A DNA stretch of 64,000 nucleotides from Zygnema cylindricum (taxonomy: Eukaryota; Streptophyta; Zygnematophyceae; Zygnematales; Zygnemataceae). The stretch spans positions 222,822 through 286,821 of the forward strand of contig JBBHKE010003029.1 in NCBI GenBank assembly GCA_037447655.1, read 5' to 3'. Below the pieces are notes generated by a model that was not told where the DNA came from, searched no databases, and saw only the letters and a list, made by a program, of their open reading frames with translations. Positions within the stretch are counted from its first letter, which is position 1, and every line of letters starts with the position of its first letter. The translations under genes were made by a program, and so were the position numbers. Below, in pieces: positions 33,260 to 45,532 of the stretch.

Positions 33260-36200
33260 ATGGACAGGCGTCCCTTTTCCAACGATTCTCGTGGGAGCAA
33301 ATCACAGCCCCATGCCTGGACCGCAGGGCCTCGCAAACGGCCGCCTGGGAGTCCGTCGCCTGCAGACCTCGCGGCCGATAGCAGCGCATCTTCGTCAGGA
33401 AGCTCGACACCCGCAACTGTTCCAAGGAGCAACGTGCCTTTGGTGCGTCCTCCTGGGACTGCTGGACCTGTAGGACATGGAACAACTCCATTTCAGGGAT
33501 CTCAAAATCCATGGGGAAGGCCTTCAGGTTTTTCAGCGTCATTACCAAACTCTTCAGCGGTATCTCCAAATGTTCCGCAGGCTTTTCAGACCTCCCAAGG
33601 CTCTGGACCGGGGACCCCAGCTCTGCAGGTGGATAGCAGTGACGATGACTCTTCCAGTGGAGGTGAGGAGGACGGTGACGGAAAGGAAAAAACTAGAGCT
33701 GGAGTAGAGGACCTAGAAGGCAACATTTTTGCACACTATTTGCGAGGAGGCGGTCCATTGGAAGCAGATGGACAAGTTTTCTATGCAGGTTTGGAAAAGA
33801 TCCGTGACCAGCTTTTGGCAGGTCATTCCGGAGCCTCCAGATGTTTGATCTGTTTGGAAAGGATCAAGTCTTCCGAACCAGTTTGGCAGTGCTTCAAAAG
33901 CTGCCACTGCATCCTTCATCTGTCCTGCATACAGTCGTGGGCTCGCCAGTCCGCCAATGTGGCTGCGGCTCGGGCAGCCAATGAAAACCTTCCAGCGCTG
34001 GCCCGGTCAGACGGACCGCCAGGCAGGTCGGCGGCTCAGCTGGCAGCAGCTGCAGCTTTGCAAGCCAACTGGCATTGTCCGAAATGCAGAAATGAGTATT
34101 CAGCAAAGGAAGTGCCAAAGGAGTATCGTTGTTTCTGTGGAAAAGAACGTGATCCAGAGTTCAATCCGTGGTTGGCTCCTCATAGTTGTGGTGAAACCTG
34201 TGAGAAGAAGCTTCCCGGAGATTGTGCACACAGGTGCACATTGCTTTGTCATCCAGGACCCTGTCCTCCATGTCCTCAGCTCATACGGTCCACGTGCTAC
34301 TGTGACAAGAAGAAGGACCTCAAGCGCTGTGGCCACCATGATTTTTCATGTGCCAATCAATGTGGCCGTCCGCTTGCCTGTGGCGTTCACACGTGTGAAG
34401 CCATATGTCATGCTGCAGTCTGTCCCCCTTGTCCGAAGACGAGCAATTTTAGGTGTCGTTGTGGATTAACAAGCGAGATTAGAAGTTGTGCTGAACGTGA
34501 TTTTAGCTGTGGGCAAAAATGTGGCACAAAGTATGCATGTGGTAAGCATTATTGCGAAAAAATATGCCATAAGGGGCCGTGTGGTAACTGCCCTTTGACG
34601 GGAAAGAGAAGCTGTCCGTGTGGGAAAGTGCGGTACAACGACCTTCCCTGCGACCGGCCCTCCCCCACCTGCGGCGCTACCTGCGAGAAGCCTCTGGCAT
34701 GCGGGCGCCACCAGTGCCCTGAGCGCTGCCACACTGGCCCCTGCGCTGACACCTGTCGCGTGGTCATCGCCAAGCGCTGCCGTTGCGGAGGACTCAAAAA
34801 AGAGGCAAGTTCCGTTTTTACCTTCTCAGTGGTGTTCAAGTTAAATGGTCGGATATGGGTGCTAAACTCTGTCATTGCAGAGGACTTGAAAAGAGGCAAG
34901 TTCCGTTTTTCACCCAATTAGTGGTGTTGAAGTCAAATGAAAATTTTCAGATTTTGGGTCATGTGGATGTTAAACAAGATAGGAAAATGAATTTGTTACA
35001 CGAATGTAGAAATGCCATAAGGAAGGTCTCCAGCTATTCCAGGATGAGGGAGAAAGATGGCAATTTGTTTAACACTGAAAAAAGGAAAGTGGCAGCCTAT
35101 GTCTCTAAGGTCCAATGGATTTTACACCATGGAATAGGTTTTCCATGCTGACACAGTATCGGGTCAAAAGCCACTCAGGCTGATGACATGAGGTGCACAT
35201 ATGTCGGTCAGTGGATAATCAGGAGTGTTCACTGGCAGGTCAAGCAAGGGTTTCTCTCCTGCTTTCTGGAATTTTTGTCTGTTGACAGAGCTCTTTAAGT
35301 AATATGTGAATCCCTTTCTTATACATTCATCGTCCTTTACATATGCCCTTTTTTTTGTAAAAGTTCTTTCTTTTTTTTGTCTTTTGTTTCTTTAGTCGAG
35401 TTTTGCAGTTTGCCAGCAGTATTACTTGCATTACTTGTCTATTCTAATATGGAGGTAGTATTTCAGGTTCCATGCAGTCAGGATCTGCACTGTGAGCGTC
35501 GCTGTCAGCGGCCACGGAACTGCGAACGCCACGTGTGTAAGCGTCGCTGCTGTGACGGGGCATGCCCTCCATGTGCTGAGGTGCTTACAACCTCAACGCC
35601 TTGTCGCATATTCAGTAGAGAATCAATGGCATATAGACCCAGTTAATGCAGAAAAAATTGTGTTTAACCTCATGTTGAACTTAAACGACCCAGCTTCTAT
35701 GCTCGTCTAGAAGTTGAAATGTTGTCCAGCCTTTGACATATCCACACGGGAGGGAGATCTGTCAGGTTTGTGGGAAGAAGCTTCGATGCGGCAACCATAA
35801 GTGTCCTGCACCATGTCACAGGTGAAGTAATCTCGAGGACGGCTGTTGGGTGAACGAGGATATTAGAAGGGGTTCGAGCTTAAAGATTTTTGTCAAGTTT
35901 TTCCAACAGCCCTATATTGTGTCATTGAGTCAATAGCAAATGCAGGAACATACTCACAGGGCTGCTTGTCTGTTTTTTTGCTGTGTTGGAGACTCATCCT
36001 GGATAAGTAGTCCGGACCATACAATTACAAAATATGTTTACTGGTTTCTTGCAGTAAATCAAGTCAATCTGTTTAGCACGGGACATGAGTTTGTGAACTA
36101 TACCATATCATTGACCCACAAATGAGACCCTTGATTGTCAAAAATGGTGTTCGCATGTAAATTGCAAATAAAATCTAAACTAGTTATAACAACGGATGAT

Positions 36201-39200
36201 GTTAATCGAATCCATCAATTTAAGGCATTGCCGCATTTTTTTCTGTGCTCGGCTGGGTGTACATGTTATAAGCTCTGGAATATTTTTGTAATGGCCATTG
36301 AAACGGAACTAATGTTGAGTTTTAGATCGGAGAGCAAGTTTAAGCCAAGTTGCAAGCTAAGGCCTATGAGTCAAAAATTACATCCTTAAACACAAAGCAA
36401 GGAATTGGAAGCACTGGAAATTTGCGCAAAGCTCACTGTCGTCCTTGCTTTAGTTAGCCTGAGATTTGAGCTTTCCCCTCCATGCCTCCCCTTTTTCTGC
36501 TCTCCCTATCTTTCTCTCCCTCTCTCTCACTCTAGTATACTCTCTCCTCGCCCTCTGTCTCTGTCCCCTCTCTCCTTTCCCCCCTCTCTCTCCCCCTCTC
36601 CCCTTGTAGATCCAAACCAACAAAATGGTAACTTGTTCAAATAACAAAAAATTCAAAAAAGGAACTTCGCTTTCTTCTCCTTCCATGCAAACAAAACCAT
36701 GAAACTCACAAAATTTTGAACAAAAATAAAGAAATGAGCCGGGGAGAGTGAGAGGAGAGAGTGTGAGAGAGAATTGCCTGTGGGTATAACAAGATCAGAG
36801 GGCTAAAGAGCTTTCAGTAAGACTTGTTGCGGTTATCCAACATCTGACACATTTCATAGACACTTAGATTTCGCTGTTTTTCATGCCTTTTGTGGGGGAC
36901 TGAACTTGCTCAGTTGAATCTTATGCATTTTACTTGTTCGATCGCTAATTGTAAGCTTTGCATATCTTCTTCAAAAGGCAAATTTTATTAGCTTTTGTGA
37001 GGTCTTGTCTCTATCTTGTCTTCATGTTATTGACTCAGTGTTGTTTTATTAGCATCCCTTAAGGTCTAATATTTCTGGTAATAAAATATAATAGACAACA
37101 TATACGAAGGTGTAATTCTATAGCACCAGTGGACACAGATTTTCCTTCTTCCCTGTCATAGGCTACCAGGATGGTCAAGAAAATGAAGGCGTCTTCTCAT
37201 TTTTGTAATCGTTGTGGACTAGATTTTATTTTTATTTAATTGTCAACCCTATGGGAGAGGTGATAATGCGCTATTAATTCAATTAATGAACCCTCTTTGC
37301 TAGTTGCTGTCAGTTGACCCAACCATTGGTGCTGATCCACTTTAATATAAAAAACCATATAGGTCGTTGGTCGGTTATCTGAAACCGAAGCTCTTCCTCA
37401 TGATTTACTATGTTCGATTAGCAAGCTTTTAGCCTGAAACCTCGAGAAAAATGGCATGATTGGACAAAAATAAGCAGTTACCCCGCCTTTATGCTCTAAT
37501 ATGTTATGGTGCTTATACTGCGGGGGCTGTTTCGGCACTGGGTTTCTCAGCGGGCCGTGTGCTCCATGTCCGGTGACTGTTCGCATTGCATGTGCCTGCA
37601 ACAGTACTGCGTTTTCGGTGAGTTTTTGTTACTGCTTTGGTATAGAATGGGAGTGAACTCAAACGGGTATAGATGTCATTGGCAACTTTTTGTCCGTTAA
37701 GCAACGTGTATTTAACTTCTACTTTACTCTTTCACTTGGAAGAAAGTTCCTTGGAAATGGATGTTGAGCATCTGTGAGACTTCTGGCGGGAGGGCAGGTG
37801 CCATGTGGAGCCGAAAGAGAGCAGAGGCCACCGAAATGCTCAAAGCGCTGTAGCGTGACTCAACTTTGCGTCCACGGCACTGCCTGCACGGTAATGCGCA
37901 TGTGTCACCTACTCTGTGAATCGTTATTAGAGTGAAGAAATCATGGGCTCGGGGTTTACGTCCGTGTAGTTAACCGTGATTCAGTTCCAAATGACGAGGC
38001 TGATTCTGAAAAATAGCGTTGAGAAAAAAACAATTAGTGTATTGATGCTATTTTAAGTTTGAGGGGTAAAATGTAGGGGCACCAATATGTTGTAATTCAC
38101 GTTAATACGGTGTATTGCTCATGTGGAGTCTGCTGCTCGCAAGGAGGCGGCAATGATCAAGTATGAAATGAGGTCATCAGATGCAGTGGCGTTTCTCTGT
38201 CTTTTGTGTCATACAGTGATACATCCGAGAGGGTGACCTAGCTTGGCATTAGGTCAGGGTTTGTGAACAGATAAGACTATTTGCAGTTTCACCAAGAATT
38301 TCATTTGTACTTATGAGAAGACTCCAGAGAACGACTTCCTGTCCTTCATGATGCTAAAAAAGTGTCAGTGGAATGTTGTGCTTTTTGGTATGTGTTTTAA
38401 CTTGCCATGGGCCATTGCTCGGTGGAGACTTTTAGATGTCAGGCATTAAAATCTTCAACATAGATATTTTGGCTTTTAATGCACGAGAGGGTGGTGGTCT
38501 TGGTTGGGGTCCTTCAATATGACAGCCTCACAGATGCCATTATGGAGCTTGTCCTCCTTGCCATCTCGTCTGCAACCAGGAGCTCTCATGCGATCACCGC
38601 TGCCCTCTCTTGTGAGTTGCCCAACTACACCGTGAATCGCTGTTAAGGTAAAGATATTATTAGCGTGGGGTTTGCATTTGTGTCATTGATTCTAATTCAG
38701 TTATGAATGGCAAACCTGGTCGTGCCAAAACACTTGGTTTACACTCGCATTTTACTTAATTGGGCTATAAATTTAGGCCTGAACGCTGAGGTTCTAGTAA
38801 TCATATGTGGACTTCCAATGCTCCACATAAGACCGACACCTATATTATGACGACAGAGAATAAAGGATGTTAGAACTGTAAGCAGTAGAGGTCTGCATGT
38901 GACCCGTCAGTTTTTGTTTCAAGTTCCATTATTGCTGACTTTTCGTTTTGATTGGATTACGCTGTAATTTTTCATCCGTCCAGATGTCATGGGCCAAAGC
39001 CTCCTCCCAATCCAGACTACACTCTGCGACCACGAAAGAAGCGCCAGGCAAGACGTCCGGAAGATTCTATTCTAAGGGAGGGACAGCCGTGTCCTCCCTG
39101 CTTAGCGCCCGTGTTGCGGAAGTGTCAAGGACTTCACCCCGGCCAGGAACAAGTGGTGGGTATACATGCTCAGGCCTCTTTATGTCTCTTAATGCATGTT

Positions 39201-42200
39201 TTTTGCGTCTGTCATGATGACAAGCAGAGAGGCGGAGGTAGGAGTAAAATGCATTGTGAATCGCTATTAGCGTTAAGAAATGATTAGTATGAGGATGGTT
39301 TTTGCGTTAATAATTATATTTCCGATCCAAATGATGTGGACGATTGTGACCTCAAAAGAATGTGTTAAGAAAAACACAATTAGTATTAGTCATGCTATTT
39401 TTTGCTCAGAGGGCTGGAAAGAAACCGGGATGGAGTTAGTGTTATCAACGCTAATAGCGATTCACTGTGTAGTTTTGGTTTTCGTGATGCAGAAGCCATG
39501 CAGTGTAAGCCCCGTCTTTAGCTGCAACTTGCCATGTGGCAACCCTCTGGCCTGTGGGAACCACCGCTGCCCACTGTCCTGTCACGCCATCACTGTACCG
39601 CGCGATTCCACCGGAAACCCACTCCACTTGACCTTTGGGGAGCTCCCAAGGGAGTCTAAGCTAAGGATGGGGAACCTAAATGGTACGCATGGGTCAGAGA
39701 AGGAGAAAGGGAAGGAGATGAAGGAGGAGTGCGAAGGTTCGGAAGATGCTGGATTTGAGGTTATGAGTCGGCAGACACAAAATAATGGAGGGGATAGAGG
39801 TAATCGTGAACTAGGTGATGAAGGAAACTTTGAAATGGGAAAAGACGAAGGATGTAAAGGGAAAGGACTATCAAACAGAGATATGCGAATGAAAGACACT
39901 TGCCAGCAGTGTACACTCTTGTGTCAAAAAGTAAGCAGTTGCTTTGCCTTTTTCAGGTTTATATTTTACTGTCATCAGCTGCATTTGCTCTCAAACCTTA
40001 GATCCAAGAGTATTTGCTGGTAATTACTGTTGACATGGGTTGTTCTTTCATTCTCCTACTTACACCGCCTTTATTTCCCCTAGCCTCGAGAGCCAATGTG
40101 CCCGCACCCTTGCGAGGCAGCGTGCCACTTGGCGCCCTGTAAGCCCTGCAGCGTCCTGCTGAAGCGCACCTGTCACTGCGGAGCCATGGTGCATGTGCTG
40201 GACTGCCACGTGTGGGGGAGAGCATCCCCAAAGGAAAGGCAGAACCTCACCTCATGCAAGGGCCCTTGCCACAGGCATGGTTTCCTAAGCCTTTGTTTAT
40301 CCCTGGACTAGTCTTTTTCAGGTTAAAAAGTGAGTACAGTGTTAAAAAAAGGACGTGGCAGTAGTATAGTGAAGCTGTTTTGTGACGGTCTTCTGGACCA
40401 TGTGCAGGATTACTATGCCGCCAATATGTCATTTCATTCGAAATTTGTTTATTTTTTCAAGTTTTTGCGCACTCTACTGTTTGCAGCCAATTTTGCGTAC
40501 ATCAGCTGGTTCTGTGTGAGGCCCTCTTTGAAATGTAAATTGCAGCAATACTTGAATTTTTGGTAGTCTTTCTCCCAGCTTTTTTTTCAAACATGTATCT
40601 TTATTGTTTAGCAGGCAATAAGTGGGTATGTTGTTGGGATTATGCAATTTGAGACAGATTTAGAGAGGAAAAGAAGACTCACTATCGGACTCCATCTCCC
40701 GCATGTCTCCCTGTTTTTTTGTCACACAGAAAGCTTCCCTTCTGTACACACCTGTGTCCACAGATATGCCACCCTGGTCCTTGCCCTGACCCGGCTAAGT
40801 GTCGAAAGAAGGTAAGGAAAAGCTTCAATCAACCAGGAAGCTTGCCGGGCCAAATTCCATAATGAATACTTTGGAGTGCGTTCTGAACTACCAAATTGAT
40901 GCCCACTTTAACTCATGGATAGACTTTTTCCTCCATTGCAACTCTGGAATAGAAAGGTTCCTCCGTTCCTGGTTGAAAATGTCTATTGGTGTTCAAGATT
41001 ACTGCAACTCTCTCTTATTCTCTTCCTCTCGCTCCTCTCCGCTGCTCCTTTTCCGCTGATCCTGTCCTGCCCGCTTCCTTCCGCCGCTTCCTGCCCTCTC
41101 CTAGTATCTCCAACCATTCTCATCCTCATACCACAAATCCTCCTGAACGTTGACTCCTTTCATCCCTACTGCTGAGCATTGAGCTTTATCAGGCTAATCC
41201 TTGCCGTCGAGAGGGTGTTATCATGAATTTAGGCATATCCATATGATGTGGACAGTTTCCAACTTGTCTTGGCCCATTGGGAATGACGAGCAGGTGACCG
41301 TCCGATGCAGTTGTCAGCGCTTGAAGAAGGAGTGGCCTTGTTTTGACGTCCAATCAGCAGAAAGTAAAAAATCTGGACAGAACCAGTCTGGAGTGAGTGG
41401 CCGAGTGGTAGTGGGTGTCGGTTTGCTCCCGTGTGACGAGGAGTGTGCACGGTTGGAGAGGGTGAGGAGAGAGGCGGAGGAGAAGGCGGCTGCAGAGCAG
41501 CTGAGACAGAGAAGATTGAACGCAGCAAAAAAGGAGGTCAGAACACCGTGAATTGTTATTAGCAATAATAGCATTAATAACACACATTCAGTGCCAACTT
41601 TTTTTGGCGAGAATATAGAATATTGCGGTAATAATTCCGATTGTTTTTTTCTGAAGTTGTTAAGCGTTTGTAAATCATCCACGTTGCTCAGGCCTAAATT
41701 TGAATGTCGAACACTAAAATAAACCCCATGCCCCGCGTTACTGATGTGGCATAAAATGAACTTCCATTTGCATTTTTTTACTGACAACATAGTTGGGCTC
41801 GGGCTAGTTTGCTTTTTAAAATTCAGACAGCATTGATCAGGTAAATTTTTGGAAGACAAGATTTTGTTAAGGGGGCACAACAGAGAGTGGGGTGGAAAGG
41901 CCCACAACAGTTTCTGTGCTCAAAACTCTTGGGTTTGAATTCTGGGCTCAGGATTGGACGGGACCTTCCACGGGGCCTCGGAGAAGAAAACAGCGAAACA
42001 CAGCGCCTGTGGAAGAGAGGCAGTCATGGGTAGAGGTGAGACAAAGGCCCTAAAGGGAGAACAATTGTTGAATGTGAAAAAATGACCAATGCATAATCAT
42101 ATGCAGCAATAGTAAATTCTTTTTGGTGGTTGGATCTAGTTTTGCTTATCTGGCTTTAGTGGACTGTGAGGTCCATTTTCTTGTTCATTTGATTATGGAA

Positions 42201-42776
42201 ATCTGTGCAATGTGATGAATAGTACGATTGGAACAGCTTAACTGTTGATTTTGTCTATTCCTGTGTTGTTTGGGGTTTTTCCATTTGTTTGATGCTAATT
42301 AAAAAGTCATGGCCTCATAAGTGTGGTTTTTAAGCTGAATGTCTATCGCAAATGTGCTAACATTTGTTCCAATACACCAGAAATTGTTTTAATGAAAATT
42401 GTTAGTGTAGCTTTTGTATCAGTATTATGAATTCTAATTCAATTCTGATTGACGCCCCTATCGCTTAATAGAAAGAGTGAAGAAAAAGTGTCAATACTGT
42501 TTTATGTTCAAAGGCTAAAATTCCGGTGCACCAGTATATAGTTTTTTCAACTCTAATAAAGATACACGGTGAACTTTTGCCGACTAACTTGACAAACTAA
42601 CTTGTCGGGTGGACGTGCAGATGGTGCCGTGGAAATGGCTGCTTTGGGGATCCTATTTGCTCCTCTTTGTTGTTCTCCTCTACGCCGGTATTCTCGCCGT
42701 CTCACAGCTTTCAGAGTGGATGAATGCCCGGGAGGCGAGCCGGCCGCGGCGACGGCCTCGCACCTACCACTATTAG
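33260..42776 (+). CDS. NF-X1-type zinc finger protein, NFXL1-like
   Basis: Thirteen exons: 33260-34804, 35467-35580, 35766-35821, 37551-37617, 37798-37890, 38526-38611, 38984-39155, 39493-39930, 40084-40274, 40730-40811, 41294-41536, 41952-42035 and 42621-42776. All join in frame to about 1108 residues. The start ATG (CGCCATGGAC) opens MDRRPFSND after a Ser/Pro-rich, acidic leader-free region. A RING-type domain spans about residues 195-275 (CLICLERIKSSEPVWQC ... WHCPKCR). It is followed by serial NF-X1 Cys/His fingers such as CGRHQCPERCHTGPC and CGNHKCPAPCH. The tail has a hydrophobic membrane segment (LLLFVVLLYAGILAVSQL) and a basic end, as in plant NFXL1. NFXL1 proteins are transcriptional or ubiquitin-ligase-type regulators of stress responses. 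Introns 1 and 9 need GC donors. Exon 8 has a roughly 100-residue Gly/Glu/Lys-rich insertion. Final exon borders are inferred, not proven. Confidence 0.9.
34785..34945 (+). repeat. 91-bp tandem duplication over an exon-intron border
   Basis: The end of NFXL1 exon 1 plus the start of intron 1 (GGAGGACTCAAAAAAGAG then GCAAGTTCCGTTTTT) is repeated 91 bp downstream as GAGGACTTGAAAAGAG and GCAAGTTCCGTTTTT. The copy reproduces the GC donor and is preceded by an acceptor-like CATTGCAG. It could be used as an alternative donor or a cryptic mini-exon. Confidence 0.8.
35822..37550 (+). other. intron 3 of NFXL1-like gene
   Basis: 1729-bp intron, the longest in the gene. It contains a CT-rich simple tract at about 36478-36605 and no recognisable transposon ends. 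The small frames in it are compositional. Confidence 0.7.
37912..38112. mobile_element. MITE in NFXL1 intron 5 (copy 14)
   Basis: Left end TACTCTGTGAATCGTTATTAG, right end ATACGGTG then TA, 201 bp. It starts about 20 bp after the exon-5 donor. Confidence 0.65.
38628..38720. mobile_element. MITE left end in NFXL1 intron 6 (copy 15)
   Basis: CACCGTGAATCGCTGTTA after TA, 16 bp downstream of the exon-6 donor. The right end is not recognisable, so only the left part is called. Confidence 0.55.
39252..39469. mobile_element. MITE in NFXL1 intron 7 (copy 16)
   Basis: Left end CATTGTGAATCGCTATTAG, right end CTAATAGCGATTCACTGTG then TA, 218 bp. The intron-7 acceptor is 21 bp beyond the element, so the MITE supplies the usual branch-point region. 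Confidence 0.75.
41544..41700. mobile_element. MITE left part in NFXL1 intron 11 (copy 17)
   Basis: CACCGTGAATTGTTATTAG starts 7 bp after the exon-11 donor, then an ACATTCAGTGCCAAC-type interior as in copies 1 and 3. The right end is degraded, so the end coordinate is approximate. Confidence 0.55.
42400..42571. mobile_element. MITE in NFXL1 intron 12, degenerate (copy 18)
   Basis: The right end reads CTCTAATAAAGATACACGGTG. The interior matches the copy at 39252-39469 (GAATTCTAATTCA and CAAAGGCTAAAATTCCGGTG-like blocks). It ends about 50 bp before exon 13. Confidence 0.5.
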
Positions 42777-43452
42777 GCGAGTAGTATCATTGAAATTGTC
42801 ACGTGGAGGTTTTGGTTAATGAATGTTTTTTTTGTCCATTGCCAGTTCCTTGTCACGAGAGTTTGGAAAAGTGGTAGAAAAGAATAGGGCGATTTGACGG
42901 CAAAGCTGTATAATTTTTGTCCTTTCTTTCGCTGCGTTCAAGAGAATTGTTGATATCTACCGCTTTTTCTCTGTTGCTGTTTGGTTATTTGTGTCATTAT
43001 TGTTATTGTTTATGTTATTTGCATCGATTTGAACTTCACTTTGGTCAGAGGTCCATGGAACCTCTTTCTGATTGTGGGAAAGAAGGGAGAGGACGTCAGA
43101 TTGACTAAATATACCATAGTATTTCATGAATTCTATGTCATCATCAAGCATGTAAATCCCAAGACCAGTGGTTGTTTCAAATTTGCTTTACAAAATTCTT
43201 CTGAGTTCCTCGAAGTATTATCCGCATTTATGACCTTGCCTCCAGAAATTTCTCTAGTCACTCGTTTCGTGTTGTGACAGTTATTTTTGTCAGTTGCATT
43301 ATAAATATATCACAGGGAATTATTCAACACACATGGAAGTGCAGTTTTCTAGGCTTGGCTCGTCTTGCATGTGTGATAATAGACTTCAGCTATCAGTAGA
43401 AAGCCCATGATCATAACTTCAAAACGTCTTTCCCACAGCTCTTTTGAAGGTA
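42777..43452. other. NFXL1 3' region
   Basis: Downstream of the stop at 42776. T-rich, with small frames only. It probably contains the 3' UTR and poly(A) site, which I cannot place. Confidence 0.45.
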
Positions 43453-43631
43453 CACCATGTATCGTTATTAGTGTCAATGGATCTTGTACTTCAAGCCTGA
43501 TTTTTTTTCTTAACGCTAATTCTTTGAACGGTTCGGAATTCCCCACATTATTCGGAACTGAATTAGAGTTCATAGTACTGATATGAACCTCACCCTAACA
43601 GTTTCTTTAATCTAATAGAAGGTTCAAAGTG
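43453..43631. mobile_element. MITE, degenerate (copy 19)
   Basis: Left end CACCATGTATCGTTATTAG after TA, right end CTAATAGAAGGTTCAAAGTG then TA, 179 bp. Confidence 0.6.
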
Positions 43632-44921
43632 TAGTAACCAAGATTGAATATCTGAGTTTTTCCACGCTTGACAGAAACATTATCTTTGGTACTAGTTATT
43701 GCACGTGTGACGGCGTTGGTTGGAGATTTTAGCCGATAAAACCAAAGTCACCACTATTTGGCAATTTCCAATGTCACATATTCTGCGTGTTTGAACATTT
43801 GGCAGGAATGCCAAAGATGGGCTGATTTTTTAGGGTTTGGTTCTGTGCCAACTTAGCCCGCTAAATGTCGGTACGGATTTCATTAGAGGGATATACCGCT
43901 GGATGAACCTTCAACTGCAATCATTAAAAGTAACGATGTTTTATGTAGCGTTTATAGTACCTCTGTTCCTTTTCCCTTTCTAGTGCTTTCACCTCTTCTA
44001 GTTTCTTATTCACCTCCTTATTTTTCGGACAGGATCCTAACCGTCGGATCGTGTTTTCTTGTATGCAGGTAAATTAATTGTTCTCAATACAGTGGAGGAA
44101 ATTTTCGGGCAGCCGGTGCAGTACTCCATTGAGGAGCAGAATATATTTTGGCAGCTGTAGTAGTGCCGATTTCCATTGTGATCCAACATACATTTTGGAG
44201 CTGATGATGTTAACGGTTCTAGAATTTTCATCGTTTTTTTTCAACGAAAAGTGTTCCTAACCCACGTGTCTGGTTCCCATGTACCCAGATGGTTTACAAT
44301 CGCGTTTTATTTAAGTCTTGTTGCTTTTAATATCTTTCCAGTATAGAAGTACTAATTGCAGATTAAGGTTGAACCTCCATTAGTACAAGCCAGTAAACGT
44401 ATTCCGTACAATACCACCAGTGCATTTTTGCGCAAGTTTCCATCAGGTCATCGCAGTCAATGAGTTTTTGCGTCTATGCGCTGTTTTTAGTGATACCACA
44501 CAGGCTGGTTATAGATTGTGAACCCTTCGACAGATCCAATTTTAGAATCGCTCTGCAGGTAAATGGTACATTATCATGTACGGACCTTCAGACATGCAAA
44601 AGCGTGGAAAACTATGATGTTTGGCACCCAGGGATTGCGGGGTAGGATGCTCCGGAATGTGATTCTGCTAGATTCCGAGTCCACTCTGTCTGATGTCACA
44701 TAGCCTCTACCACGTGTAAAGAGTTCACAATCGTGGCACTTAGCGTCCTCCTTGACAGTGAGTGATTGCTCCGCAGATGCTGAGACAAAAACACTCGAGC
44801 GGTCAAAGTTTAATCCTGCACGCTTGAAGAATCTTAATAGGTTCTCGGTAGATATGTTTTTCAAAAAACAAAAATAAAACAGTACGAAATGGTATGAAAA
44901 CGTACGGACTCCAATTAACTA
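43632..44921. other. spacer with one exon-like stretch
   Basis: No gene is supported. A 30-codon open stretch after a possible acceptor (TGTATGCAG near 44068) encodes GKLIVLNTVEEIFGQPVQYS and stops at 44159. It looks coding-like but has no partner exon and no family. The rest is AT-rich. Confidence 0.35.
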
Positions 44922-45478
44922 AACCGTGACTATTTTTGTAGAGAAATTAGTAGTGTAGGGAATAAATATGCTATTTGGGTTCAATGACGTAAAGTCATCG
45001 AAACAGTAACACTAATTAGTATTATGTTCACATAGTCAAATTTTGAACATGTGAGAACAGGTTTGCGCTATTTTCCCCGTTTTTACTACCATAAATCAAA
45101 TCTAAGTGAACTTTCCCGTGTCGATGCCATTATCTGACATTTAATTTGTACTCAAGAAGTACAAATCAAGCAGTTTTCTTATGCACAAACACATTTCGTT
45201 ACATTGCACTATTTAAATACCTACTGAACTAGAGGAAATGACACTAATTAAACCATCCCTGTAAATAGCGTAAGGGAAAAAATAGTATATTCCGTCCTAA
45301 AGCAGTAATTTTGCACTATTTAAATGCCCACTGAACTAGTGTAAATGACACCACTTAAACTGTCCCTATAATAGCGTTAAGAAAAAAATTGAATAGTTAA
45401 TTATATTTTACGTCCCACGGTCGTATTAAGGGCGCCTATATAGTCTTATTAACACTACTACAGTAACTATTCACAGTG
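44922..45478. mobile_element. MITE, long form, degenerate (copy 20)
   Basis: Left end AACCGTGACTATTTTTGTAG after TA, right end AACTATTCACAGTG then TA, about 557 bp. It contains two GCACTATTTAAAT-type direct repeats near 45207 and 45312. Confidence 0.5.
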
Positions 45479-45532
45479 TACCCCGCTATTTCCCTGTTGG
45501 GAGGCTCACCCTCGGTGGGTAAAGTTTTCGGC

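Noticed and set aside
39582-39899. 105-codon minus-strand frame in NFXL1 exon 8
   Set aside because: Ser/Pro-rich antisense of the Gly/Glu/Lys insertion; no family.
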